From an unicellular cyanobacterium SU2 (GTDB lineage Bacteria > Cyanobacteriota > Cyanobacteriia > Cyanobacteriales > Microcystaceae), in NCBI GenBank assembly GCA_002110465.1, contig NEED01000005.1:105601-169600 (forward strand): a stretch of 64,000 nucleotides of DNA, written 5' to 3'. Shown here piece after piece: positions 56,611 through 64,000 of the stretch. Under the pieces are notes generated by a model that had not been told where the DNA came from, ran no database searches, and saw only the letters and a program-made list of their open reading frames with translations. The position numbers and the translations under genes were made by a program. The number at the start of each line of letters is the position of its first letter. Position 1 is the stretch's first letter.

Positions 56611-57639
56611 ATGGCAACCTCAACCCAATTTAAAGCAATGGCTGCTTTGCATCCTAAAGAAAAATTACAATTATGGGAGTATGAACCAACCCCTTTAGGC
56701 GATCGCGATCTTGAACTTAAAATTACCCATAATGGTCTATGCCACACCGATATTCATATGAGAGATGATGACTGGGGAGTAAGTCAATTTCCCTTAGTCG
56801 CTGGCCATGAAGTGGTGGGAATTGTGACCGATGTAGGTAGTCAGGTAACTTCTTTTAAAAAAGGCGATCGCGTGGGATTTGGTTGGATTCGTGATTCGTG
56901 TCGGGTTTGTTACCATTGCTTACAAGGAGAGGAAAATATTTGTCGTCAAGGCTATACGGGATTAATTGTCGGTAATCATGGAGGCTTTGCCAATCGGATG
57001 CGCGCTTGTGCTGATTTCGCCTACAAGATTCCTGATGCTTTGGATTCTGCTAGTGCCGCTCCTCTATTATGTGCCGGTATTACCGTTTATACTCCTTTAC
57101 GCACCTATATTAAATATCCTGCGATGAAAGTAGGTATTGTGGGGATTGGTGGCTTAGGTCATTTAGCTATTAAATTTGCTAGGGCTATGGGGGCACAAGT
57201 AACTGCTTTTTCCTCTTCTTCTGATAAAGAAACAGAAGCTTATGAATTTGGCGCCCATCATTTTCATCGTTGGGGAACCTCTGAAACACTCGAAGAGGTT
57301 AAAGGTTCTCTTGATTTACTCATTTGTACATCTTCTGCAGAATTAGATTGGGATTTAACTTTTAGTTTGTTAGGAAATAATGGGGTTTTATGTTTTTTAG
57401 GCATTCCTGTTTCTAGCATTAATATTCCTCTGATTCCTTTAATCTTTGGTCAGAAATCTGTTGTTGGTAGTGTGGTTGGCGGACGAAGATTTATGCAGGA
57501 AATGTTAGATTTTGCAGCCCTTAACCAAATTAAACCGATGATTGAAACCATGCCCTTAAGTCAAGTGAATGAAGCGATGAATAAAGTTATTGCGAATCAA
57601 GCTCGCTATCGTATTGTTCTCGTTTCTGAAAATAAGTGA
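56611..57639 (+). CDS. Zinc-dependent alcohol dehydrogenase (medium-chain family)
   Basis: About 342 residues. Catalytic zinc ligands Cys44 (GLCHTD) and His66 with Glu67 (AGHEVVG). The structural zinc site has Cys97, Cys100, Cys103 and Cys111 (CRVCYHC...NIC). NAD(P) motif VGIVGIGGLGHLAIKFARAMG. The sequence around SSSSDKETEAYEFGAHHF suggests the cinnamyl-alcohol/AdhA-like NADP-type subgroup rather than class III formaldehyde dehydrogenase. It probably reduces aldehydes under stress. Expressed from its own promoter. Confidence 0.93.
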   Translation: MATSTQFKAMAALHPKEKLQLWEYEPTPLGDRDLELKITHNGLCHTDIHMRDDDWGVSQFPLVAGHEVVGIVTDVGSQVTSFKKGDRVGFGWIRDSCRVCYHCLQGEENICRQGYTGLIVGNHGGFANRMRACADFAYKIPDALDSASAAPLLCAGITVYTPLRTYIKYPAMKVGIVGIGGLGHLAIKFARAMGAQVTAFSSSSDKETEAYEFGAHHFHRWGTSETLEEVKGSLDLLICTSSAELDWDLTFSLLGNNGVLCFLGIPVSSINIPLIPLIFGQKSVVGSVVGGRRFMQEMLDFAALNQIKPMIETMPLSQVNEAMNKVIANQARYRIVLVSENK

Positions 57640-58143
57640 TAACACGGCTTCAAATGGTGATTATATCCTTTCATCATCAGAAGATTTCTATAAGCACATT
57701 TTAGAAATTTCGTCAAATTCCTTCAAATAACTTAATATTTTTTATAGTACATCTGCTCAAAATAGTTAATTGGGACAGTCTTGAAGATACAATGATCCCT
57801 CAATAATTCATCTTGAGTTCAACGTAAATTCTAAGTTTTAGATAACTACATCGGAGTTTTAGACAGACGTACTGTAGATTTTTATAATATCATATCCCCT
57901 TCAAAGGGGGCAATCTCGTGCCTTATTGAGAATATTTCTTGTACATAATGTTATGTAACAAAGGCTAATAAATCAAAATAAATGAATGAATGAGAAAAAA
58001 ATATAACTATTAATTATAATGAATGGCGGCTTGACTTTTAGGGAACTTTTGTTACATTAAGCATATCTCTAAATCTAGATACAGCTTTAATAGAAAAGCT
58101 AATCGGTTGAGGGATGGGGTGTGTGTGTTAGGAGTGAGGGGTT
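57640..58143. other. 504-bp spacer with a hairpin and a spaced inverted repeat
   Basis: CCCCTTCAAAGGGG at 57896-57909 is a short perfect hairpin, possibly a terminator of the dehydrogenase transcript. Further on, ATGTAACAAAG (57953-57963) and CTTTTGTTACAT (58046-58057) are inverted copies about 80 bp apart, upstream of alr. They could be paired sites for a regulator. No gene seen. Confidence 0.45.
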
Positions 58144-59367
58144 ATGTTAAGTCAAGAGTTAGCTAGTAGAGTTAGTCCAAAAAATCGCTACAATTACCAT
58201 TTATCAGAAATTATCCGCCAACGCGCCTGGGTAGAAATCAATGCAGAGGCATTAACTCATAACGTCAAAGAAATTAAAGGATTATTATCCCCCCAAACCG
58301 CGTTAATGGCAGTGGTCAAAGCAGATGCTTACGGTCACGGTGCGATAAAAGTAGCCCAAATCGCCTTACAAGCAGGGGCCAATAGTTTAGCCATAGCCAC
58401 CTTAGGAGAAGGGATTGAATTAAGAGAAGCGGGAATTACAGCCCCGATCTTGATTTTGGGAGCAATCAATACCCCAGAAGAAATCGCTGCGATCGCTCAT
58501 TGGCAATTACAACCGACCCTCTGTAACCCCCAACAAGCGTTACTCTTTTGTGAGACCCTCACTCAGTTAGAAAAGTCGTTACCCGTCCATCTTCAACTGG
58601 ATACAGGAATGTCTCGTTTAGGGACTCCTTGGCATCAAGCTCAGGAATTTTTCAGATTAGTTCAGCAATTACCCTATCTCAACATTGCTAGTTTGTATTC
58701 TCATCTGGCGACAGCAGATGAACCTGATACCACGGTAATGGAACAACAACACCAACGGTTTGAGGAGGCGATCGCCCAATTAAAAACTTGTTTGAGGACA
58801 TTACCCCCTTTACATTTAGCGAATTCAGCAGCCACCTTAATTAACCCGAAATTACACTATGATTTAGTTCGGGTTGGATTAGCTTTGTATGGATTATATC
58901 CTGCCCCTCATCTGCGTTCTAAAGCAAGATTAAAACCTGTATTACAGGTCAAAGCAAAGGTCACTCAAATTAAGACCATTCCCTCAGGAACCGGGGTCAG
59001 TTATGGGTATCAATTTGTCAGCGATCGCTCGATAAAATTAGCAGTGGTGGGAATTGGTTATGCCGATGGTGTTCCTCGTAATTTATCTAACCGTTTAGAA
59101 GTTTTACTCCGAGGTCAACGGGTGCGTCAAATTGGGGCAATTACCATGGATCAATTAATGTTAGATGTTAGTGCTATTGAAGATCTTCAAGTAGGAGAAA
59201 TAGTAACTTTAATTGGTAAAGAAGGAAAAGACGAAATTACAGCAGATGACTGGGCAAAGGAATTAGGAACCATTTCCTGGGAAATTTTGTGTGGCTTTAA
59301 ACATCGACTTCCGCGAATTTTAATGAAGTCAGAAGCGCAAATTATCAAGTCAGAAGTATTTTTTTAA
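58144..59367 (+). CDS. alr: Alanine racemase
   Basis: 407 residues. PLP enzyme that interconverts L- and D-alanine for peptidoglycan. Lys59 in AVVKADAYGHG forms the Schiff base; AVVGIGYADGVPR carries the second catalytic Tyr region, and AITMDQLMLDVS the substrate loop. It has an N-terminal extension of about 25 residues before the barrel (RAWVEINAEALTHN), common in cyanobacteria. Monocistronic. Confidence 0.97.
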   Translation: MLSQELASRVSPKNRYNYHLSEIIRQRAWVEINAEALTHNVKEIKGLLSPQTALMAVVKADAYGHGAIKVAQIALQAGANSLAIATLGEGIELREAGITAPILILGAINTPEEIAAIAHWQLQPTLCNPQQALLFCETLTQLEKSLPVHLQLDTGMSRLGTPWHQAQEFFRLVQQLPYLNIASLYSHLATADEPDTTVMEQQHQRFEEAIAQLKTCLRTLPPLHLANSAATLINPKLHYDLVRVGLALYGLYPAPHLRSKARLKPVLQVKAKVTQIKTIPSGTGVSYGYQFVSDRSIKLAVVGIGYADGVPRNLSNRLEVLLRGQRVRQIGAITMDQLMLDVSAIEDLQVGEIVTLIGKEGKDEITADDWAKELGTISWEILCGFKHRLPRILMKSEAQIIKSEVFF

Positions 59368-59503
59368 AGCTTGATTATTGTCCTAATTAGCTGGTAAATT
59401 TTAGGGTTAACAAAGTAGGGCTGAGAGTTGAAATTTTTCGTGATCGTTATTATCTTTAATGGGTAAGATAATTTTTGGCCATCGAGAAATCTAAAAGACT
59501 CTC

Positions 59504-61192
59504 ATGAAACTGTTTGTTTATACAATTGTTGCTCTAATTCCTTTAATATGCGTCTTTGTATTTCTCGTCATTCGAAGATGGCCAGCACAAAAAGCCATGC
59601 CATTGGTCTATCTCGTCACCGCTTTCAATGCTGCATTAATCTGGCGAGTTCCCCCATCCCAAATCATGGCAGCCACCATTGACGGGGCTATTACGGCTTG
59701 CCAAATTCTTTATATTTTATTCGGAGCAGTTTTATTATTAAATACCCTAGTAGAATCAGGGGCTTTACCCAGGATTTGTCAAGGATTACTACAATTGTCG
59801 ATAGATCGCCGCATTCAAGCCATTCTTATTGCGTGGTGTTTTGGCTCATTTCTCGAAGGAGCGGCAGGTTTTGGAACGCCGGCGGCTATTGGTGCGCCTT
59901 TGTTAGTAGCGTTAGGGTTTCCCCCCATGGCTGCCGTATTAGTTGCCTTACCCGCCCAAGGCATACCGTCTTGTTTTGGGGCAGTAGGAACCCCTTTGTT
60001 GTTAGGAGTTGCCACAGGATTGGGATTAAATGATTTACCTGTTGTTAATGAACACTTAGAAAAACTCGGCTTAAATTTTAATGATTATTTAGGGCAAATC
60101 GCCCAACAAACCGCAATTACTCATGGCTTAGTCGGAATTCTCATGCCGTTAATTATGGTGATGATGTTAACTCGATTTTTTGGAGAAAATTCTTCTTGGC
60201 GTGAAGGATTAGAACTTTGGCCGTTAGCTTTATTGGCAGGAGTTTCTTTTTTTGTTCCTTTTGTTGTAACTGCCCTATTTTTAGGACCAGAATTTCCCTC
60301 ATTATTAGGAGGATTAGTGAGTTTAATAGTCATCACATTTACCTTAAATAAAGGTTGGTTTCGTCCACGACAACCTTGGGATTTTCCTCCCCAAAATCAA
60401 TGGCAAGATTCCTGGGGAACTCCTATTAATCCCAACATTAAACCAAGAACTAATCCCATTGGCTTAACAAAAGCTTGGATTCCTTATATTTTAGTAGGAA
60501 GTTTATTAATTATTTCTCGGTTACCATTTTTACCTATTCAAAAAATATTGCTATCTGTTGAATGGCAATGGAAGAATATTTTGGGAACTTCGATTACATC
60601 AACGGTTAAGCCTCTTTATCTTCCTGCAACAATTTTTATTTTAGTCGTTTTTATGACCTATGGACTTCACTATATGGGCAAACAACGAATTAAAAATTCC
60701 CTTCAGCGTACAATTTTGACCCTAAGAGGAGCAATGGTTGCAACACTTTGTGCAGTTCCCTTAGCGACGGTGTTTGTTAATTCAGAAATTAATGCCCTCA
60801 ATTTAGCTAGTATGCCCTTGACGTTAGCGATGGGAGTATCTAATTTAGTAGGAGGAATTTGGGGGCTGTTTGCTCCGTTAATTGGGGCAGTGGGAACATT
60901 TATTGCTGGCAGTACCACCGTTAGTAATATGATGTTTTCTCTATTTCAATTTGGGGTAGCGCAACAAACCGAAATTAGAGAAAGTCTCGTCGTTGCTTTA
61001 CAAGCAGGGGGGTCATCTTCAGGCAGTATGTTTTCTGTTAATAATGTCGTTTCTGTGTGCGCTACAGTTGGGTTAGTAGGAAGAGAAGGATTAGTCATTC
61101 AAAAAGTTTTGTTACCTTTAATTTATTGCCTCATAGCAGAGGGGATTCTTGGAATATTGTTTAGTTATTTGTTAAGTCATAGATTATTTTAA
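59504..61192 (+). CDS. L-lactate permease family transporter
   Basis: 562 residues with 12 to 14 membrane segments. Family motifs [50 protein letters not shown] and [16 protein letters not shown] place it in the LctP/GlcA lactate/glycolate permease family. In a phototroph, glycolate or lactate uptake or release during photorespiration or fermentation is plausible. The neighbouring alr gene is on the same strand but 136 bp away. Confidence 0.92.
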   Translation: MKLFVYTIVALIPLICVFVFLVIRRWPAQKAMPLVYLVTAFNAALIWRVPPSQIMAATIDGAITACQILYILFGAVLLLNTLVESGALPRICQGLLQLSIDRRIQAILIAWCFGSFLEGAAGFGTPAAIGAPLLVALGFPPMAAVLVALPAQGIPSCFGAVGTPLLLGVATGLGLNDLPVVNEHLEKLGLNFNDYLGQIAQQTAITHGLVGILMPLIMVMMLTRFFGENSSWREGLELWPLALLAGVSFFVPFVVTALFLGPEFPSLLGGLVSLIVITFTLNKGWFRPRQPWDFPPQNQWQDSWGTPINPNIKPRTNPIGLTKAWIPYILVGSLLIISRLPFLPIQKILLSVEWQWKNILGTSITSTVKPLYLPATIFILVVFMTYGLHYMGKQRIKNSLQRTILTLRGAMVATLCAVPLATVFVNSEINALNLASMPLTLAMGVSNLVGGIWGLFAPLIGAVGTFIAGSTTVSNMMFSLFQFGVAQQTEIRESLVVALQAGGSSSGSMFSVNNVVSVCATVGLVGREGLVIQKVLLPLIYCLIAEGILGILFSYLLSHRLF

Positions 61193-61340
61193 ACGAAGGT
61201 TAGGAAAAGGTTAATGATACACAGGTCTTAAAGATTTATTGTTAAATCACTAAAAATATCTTAAAATCCAACATTTGTCGGCGAAGATCTGATAGGCTAA
61301 CTGTGATAATTTCTGATTTTAGAAGAGAGAAACAAGTCCG

Positions 61341-62426
61341 ATGAAAAGTAACCGAAGTTTAATTGTTTTGATAATCACAATTATTGTGTTTAGTTGCTTG
61401 TCCTTTGTAGTTTTACCCCCGAAAACAGCTTTAGCCCAAGCCTTTTTTGAACCCTCAAGACAGTTTATTATCAGCCGTAATTGCAATGCCACCACTTCAA
61501 TTCGTCGAGGGACAAATCCTATCCCTGTTAACCCGAATGAAACCTACACCGCATTGGGAGAAAATAGAAGACGGGGAGGAACTCATGCCTTTATTCTGGT
61601 TAATGGGGAGAGAAAGTGGATAGATTTAACCTGTGGTCGTTATGCAGACGCAATAGTGATTGATGATGAAGGGATAATTAATGATGATCAAATGGTTTTG
61701 CTTCCCTTCTTTGATAACTTAACTAATCCTGAAACTGGCCCCATCGGCGGACCGGCAGATATGACTCCTCCTCCTCCTCTTCTTAATCAATTTGATCAAG
61801 ATATTACAAGGATTTGTGGTCAACCAGGAGATAAAGTTAGTCGTCTCGATTTTATCAACGTAATGAATGACCATCGTGATATTCTATCGCGCATTCGTCA
61901 ATCAACTGAGGGTCAAGTCTATGGAAATCGTCCCATTCCCCTAAGCGATGAAGATTTTCTCGAAGATTTAACCGATGCTTGGTTTGCATCAGGGGTAGGG
62001 TTTGAACATATCTTCTGTGGGGAACCCGTCAGAGGAGGAAATATTGGCGGTTTCCACTTTACGGGTCGTTACTTACAATTGCAAGAAGCAGAGTTAGCCG
62101 GTCGTTTACCGAATAATTCCCGTCGAGAAGAGGTTGAACCTGGAGAAATTTACACCATAGGAGTAATCATGAAGGTTGATGGCGGAGAAGCACAATCAAA
62201 TATTAAAGGATATGGCTATACACTTTCTGCTGAAGATATCTTAACCCTTGTGACGAAAGCTTTCCATGATAATCCTACCAATCAATCTAATAGTCAAGCT
62301 TGTTTGCTTAAGGTCGAAGATGATGGTAACAACTTTAGTGCTGTATTTGTCAGGCGTTCTGATGGGATACGCACCTTTTATCCTGATGCAACCCCCGATA
62401 ATGCCCTCAGAGACTGCGTTTCATAG
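61341..62426 (+). CDS. Secreted EndoU-like nuclease-domain protein
   Basis: 361 residues. N-terminal signal peptide (LIVLIITIIVFSCLSFVVLPP, cleavage likely near ALA-QA at 30-34). A small N-terminal region (RQFIISRNCNATTSIRRGT to about 110), a Pro-rich joint, and a C-terminal domain with FEHIFCGEPVRGGNIGGFHF, where His223 and His239 match the catalytic pair of EndoU ribonucleases. A Lys follows at about 278 and GIRTFYPD near the end. Bacterial EndoU domains are often toxins. Here there is no adjacent immunity gene, so a secreted scavenging or defence nuclease is as likely. Six or more Cys could form disulfides after export. Confidence 0.75.
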   Translation: MKSNRSLIVLIITIIVFSCLSFVVLPPKTALAQAFFEPSRQFIISRNCNATTSIRRGTNPIPVNPNETYTALGENRRRGGTHAFILVNGERKWIDLTCGRYADAIVIDDEGIINDDQMVLLPFFDNLTNPETGPIGGPADMTPPPPLLNQFDQDITRICGQPGDKVSRLDFINVMNDHRDILSRIRQSTEGQVYGNRPIPLSDEDFLEDLTDAWFASGVGFEHIFCGEPVRGGNIGGFHFTGRYLQLQEAELAGRLPNNSRREEVEPGEIYTIGVIMKVDGGEAQSNIKGYGYTLSAEDILTLVTKAFHDNPTNQSNSQACLLKVEDDGNNFSAVFVRRSDGIRTFYPDATPDNALRDCVS

Positions 62427-62448
62427 AATTTAGAATTTAGCTCTCCCT

Positions 62449-62460
62449 GGGGGAAGCCCC
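62449..62460. terminator. GGGGGAAGCCCC hairpin after the EndoU-like gene
   Basis: A compact GC-rich stem of four to five pairs followed by GCGCTG, between convergent genes. Similar GGGGAAGCCCCGCGCTGTACC segments are spacer repeats in related genomes as far as I recall. Confidence 0.35.
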
Positions 62461-62509
62461 GCGCTGTACCTATACCGATCAGCGTTGGGTAGTTCACATT
62501 TATCATACT

Positions 62510-63706
62510 TTATTTAAGGGACATGACTTTATTCCCTTTAGTGATTTCTTGGGAAGCTTTAACGACTGTTTGTCTAGCCCATCGATCAGCCTCTAAAATA
62601 TCATCTAAACTTGGGGTTGAAGTATTCTGGTTAGTAAAGCGATCGCAAGCCATTTCAATTAACTTAGGAATATCAAGAAAGGCAATTTTTTCTTCTAAAA
62701 ACAAGGCCACTGCTTGCTCATTGGCTGCATTTAAAACCGCAGGCATTGCCCCTCCTGATCTGCCGGCTGCATAAGCTAATTGCATACAAGGATATTTATG
62801 ATGATCGGGTTCTCGGAAAGTCAGGCTACCAGCTTTAACTAAATCTAACTGCTCCCAATCAGTATAAATCCGTTCAGGCCAGGACAGAGCATACAGCAAA
62901 GGAAGACGCATATCAGGCCATCCCAACTGAGCTAACACCGAGGTATCTTGTAACTCAATCAATGAATGAATAATACTTTGGGGATGAATAACAATATCAA
63001 TATCATCATAATCTAACCCAAATAAATAATGAGCTTCAATGACTTCTAACCCTTTATTCATCAAGGTAGCAGAGTCTACTGTAATCTTGCGTCCCATAGA
63101 CCAATTAGGATGTTTAATAGCATCTTCAACCGTGACAAACGGCAATTGTTCCACTGGCCAATCTCGAAAAGCCCCCCCAGAAGCGGTTAAAATAATGCGG
63201 CGTAGTCCTCCGACCGGAACCCCTTGCAAACATTGAAAAATGGCCGAATGTTCCGAGTCAGCAGGAAGCAGTTTTACCCCATATTGTTCTACTAAGGGGA
63301 GAACTACTGGTCCTCCTGCGATCAAGGTTTCTTTGTTAGCCAAAGCGATATCTTTCCCCGCTTCAATAGCGGCGATGGTGGGTAATAAACCCGCACAACC
63401 CACAATTCCGGTTACTACACTTTCTGAGTCTCCATAACGAGCTACCTCTGCTACCCCTGCTTCTCCAGCGAGGAGGATAGGAGAATAGTCTAGGGATGCA
63501 ATAGATTCTTTTAGAGTCTCTAATTGATTTTCGTTGCAAATAGCTACAATTTCAGGCTTAAACTGTCTAATTTGTTGGGCTAAGAGTTCGCCGTTATTGC
63601 GGGTTGCTAACCCTACAACTTGAAATTTGTCAGGATATTGATTGACGATATCAAGAGTTTGTGTGCCAATAGAGCCAGTGGAACCAAGAATAGAGATTTT
63701 CTTCAC
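62510..63706 (-). CDS. dxr: 1-deoxy-D-xylulose-5-phosphate reductoisomerase
   Basis: About 398 residues. NADPH-dependent enzyme for the second step of the MEP pathway, making 2-C-methyl-D-erythritol 4-phosphate. [19 protein letters not shown] binds [35 protein letters not shown] (metal Asp/Glu) and [12 protein letters not shown] with [19 protein letters not shown] form the active site. The frame is open from GTG 63742, but the GTG at 63706 (MKKISILG) fits the family. Pairs functionally with dxs at 36.9 kb. Confidence 0.97.
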   Translation of the reverse strand: MKKISILGSTGSIGTQTLDIVNQYPDKFQVVGLATRNNGELLAQQIRQFKPEIVAICNENQLETLKESIASLDYSPILLAGEAGVAEVARYGDSESVVTGIVGCAGLLPTIAAIEAGKDIALANKETLIAGGPVVLPLVEQYGVKLLPADSEHSAIFQCLQGVPVGGLRRIILTASGGAFRDWPVEQLPFVTVEDAIKHPNWSMGRKITVDSATLMNKGLEVIEAHYLFGLDYDDIDIVIHPQSIIHSLIELQDTSVLAQLGWPDMRLPLLYALSWPERIYTDWEQLDLVKAGSLTFREPDHHKYPCMQLAYAAGRSGGAMPAVLNAANEQAVALFLEEKIAFLDIPKLIEMACDRFTNQNTSTPSLDDILEADRWARQTVVKASQEITKGNKVMSLK

Positions 63707-63841
63707 GGTGCTTAAAAGATTAGACTGGGGATTACCTCTCACTATAAGGGTTTCAGGGACATCTGGAAAGTTTTTAGCCGATCAACCATAACATCACTAC
63801 GTCTACAGGACTCTCTATCTAGTGACGTACTCCAGTCGTTC

Positions 63842-63855
63842 GTTGCTTAGGCAAC
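63842..63855. repeat. Hairpin over the tnpB stop codon
   Basis: GTTGC-TTAG-GCAAC forms a 5-bp stem with four-base loop that includes the stop of the TnpB frame. Imperfect palindromes near the right end are typical of IS200/IS605 elements, so it may belong to the element end or its guide RNA. Confidence 0.4.
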
Positions 63856-64000
63856 AGAACCCTGGCTTCTTCTCTTCTTATTATTAGAAGATTTGCGTTT
63901 TATAGTGAGGCGAACGCCCAACCCCACTTTTTTAATTAATATCCCCGAATTAATATCTCTTGGCATTGATGCACCACAATCACAAGAATGCCAACGATCT
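63847..64000 (-). CDS. tnpB: 3' end of a TnpB (IS200/IS605 OrfB) gene, cut by the window edge
   Basis: The last 50 codons run from the window edge to TAA at 63847-63849. They read DRWHSCDCGASMPRDINSG and continue ILIKKVGLGVRLTIKRKSSNN. This is the TnpB C-terminal zinc-finger half (CxC) and the third RuvC motif, RDINS, with its catalytic Asp. The rest of the gene is outside the window. TnpB is the RNA-guided nuclease of IS200/IS605-type transposons. Its guide RNA normally comes from the 3' end of the gene plus the DNA just after the stop, here about 63740-63880 on the minus strand. Full length and integrity cannot be judged. Confidence 0.85.
   Translation of the reverse strand, partial: DRWHSCDCGASMPRDINSGILIKKVGLGVRLTIKRKSSNNKKRRSQGSVA

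Noticed and set aside
59504..61192. Lactate racemase system linking larC and the lactate permease
   Set aside because: The genes are more than 40 kb apart and larA, larB and larE are not in the window.

Overview
The window looks like chromosomal DNA of a unicellular cyanobacterium related to Crocosphaera or Cyanothece. By eye the base composition is AT-rich. The palindrome GCGATCGC (HIP1) recurs in many genes and spacers. Several genes belong to families found mainly in cyanobacteria: a DUF3122 protein, a DUF3318 protein, a Uma2 nuclease, a HupW-like protease, a cyanobacterial-type Dps and a PatD-like YcaO heterocyclase. I found no rRNA, tRNA or CRISPR array.

Layout. 1-12.7 kb: the cut end of an unknown protein whose last two residues are Ser-Cys, then a fused E1-like/YcaO azoline heterocyclase of the cyanobactin PatD/TruD/LynD type, an amidohydrolase, a 2165-residue Ser/Thr kinase-AAA-GAF-PAS-histidine kinase-receiver protein, and a receiver-GGDEF diguanylate cyclase. 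12.7-22.7 kb: mostly housekeeping genes (S-formylglutathione hydrolase, TPR lipoprotein-like protein, RfbC, Sua5-like protein, LarC, acyltransferase, hydrogenase protease, [2Fe-2S] protein, Dps, CobW GTPase). 22.9-30.7 kb: a minus-strand envelope or polysaccharide block (integral membrane protein, two GT2 genes, FAD oxidoreductase, UppP). It has been interrupted by an ISKra4-like insertion sequence with about 59-bp inverted ends. The insertion truncated one glycosyltransferase and supplies the C-terminus of the FAD enzyme. 30.9-36.8 kb: accessory DNA with a ribbon-helix-helix/FGE fusion, small unknown genes, a MITE-like repeat and a broken AlbA-type gene. 36.8-47.4 kb: dxs, Uma2, a methyltransferase, egtC-egtB, dnaJ-dnaK, a Kir channel and rplI. 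47.7-55.4 kb: a MATE pump, a sulfur cluster (ETHE1-like dioxygenase, DUF3122, a possible rhodanese remnant, TauE/SafE), DUF3318, a STAS-sugar transferase fusion overlapping an anti-sigma kinase gene, and a DUF2079 protein. 55.7-64 kb: an unknown cyanobacterial gene, a zinc alcohol dehydrogenase, alr, a lactate permease, a secreted EndoU-like protein, dxr, and the 3' end of a TnpB gene.

How the genes fit together. dxs and dxr are the first two steps of the MEP isoprenoid pathway. UppP, RfbC, the GT2 genes and the STAS-sugar transferase point to polysaccharide export, and the STAS/anti-sigma pair suggests partner-switch control of it. EgtC-EgtB make part of the ergothioneine pathway. DnaK and a type B J-protein form one operon. 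The best candidate for an undescribed system is the YcaO-amidohydrolase pair at the left edge, which has no recognisable cyanobactin precursor peptide in view. Second are the RHH-FGE fusion, which looks like a diversity-generating-retroelement target, and the STAS-sugar transferase/anti-sigma module.
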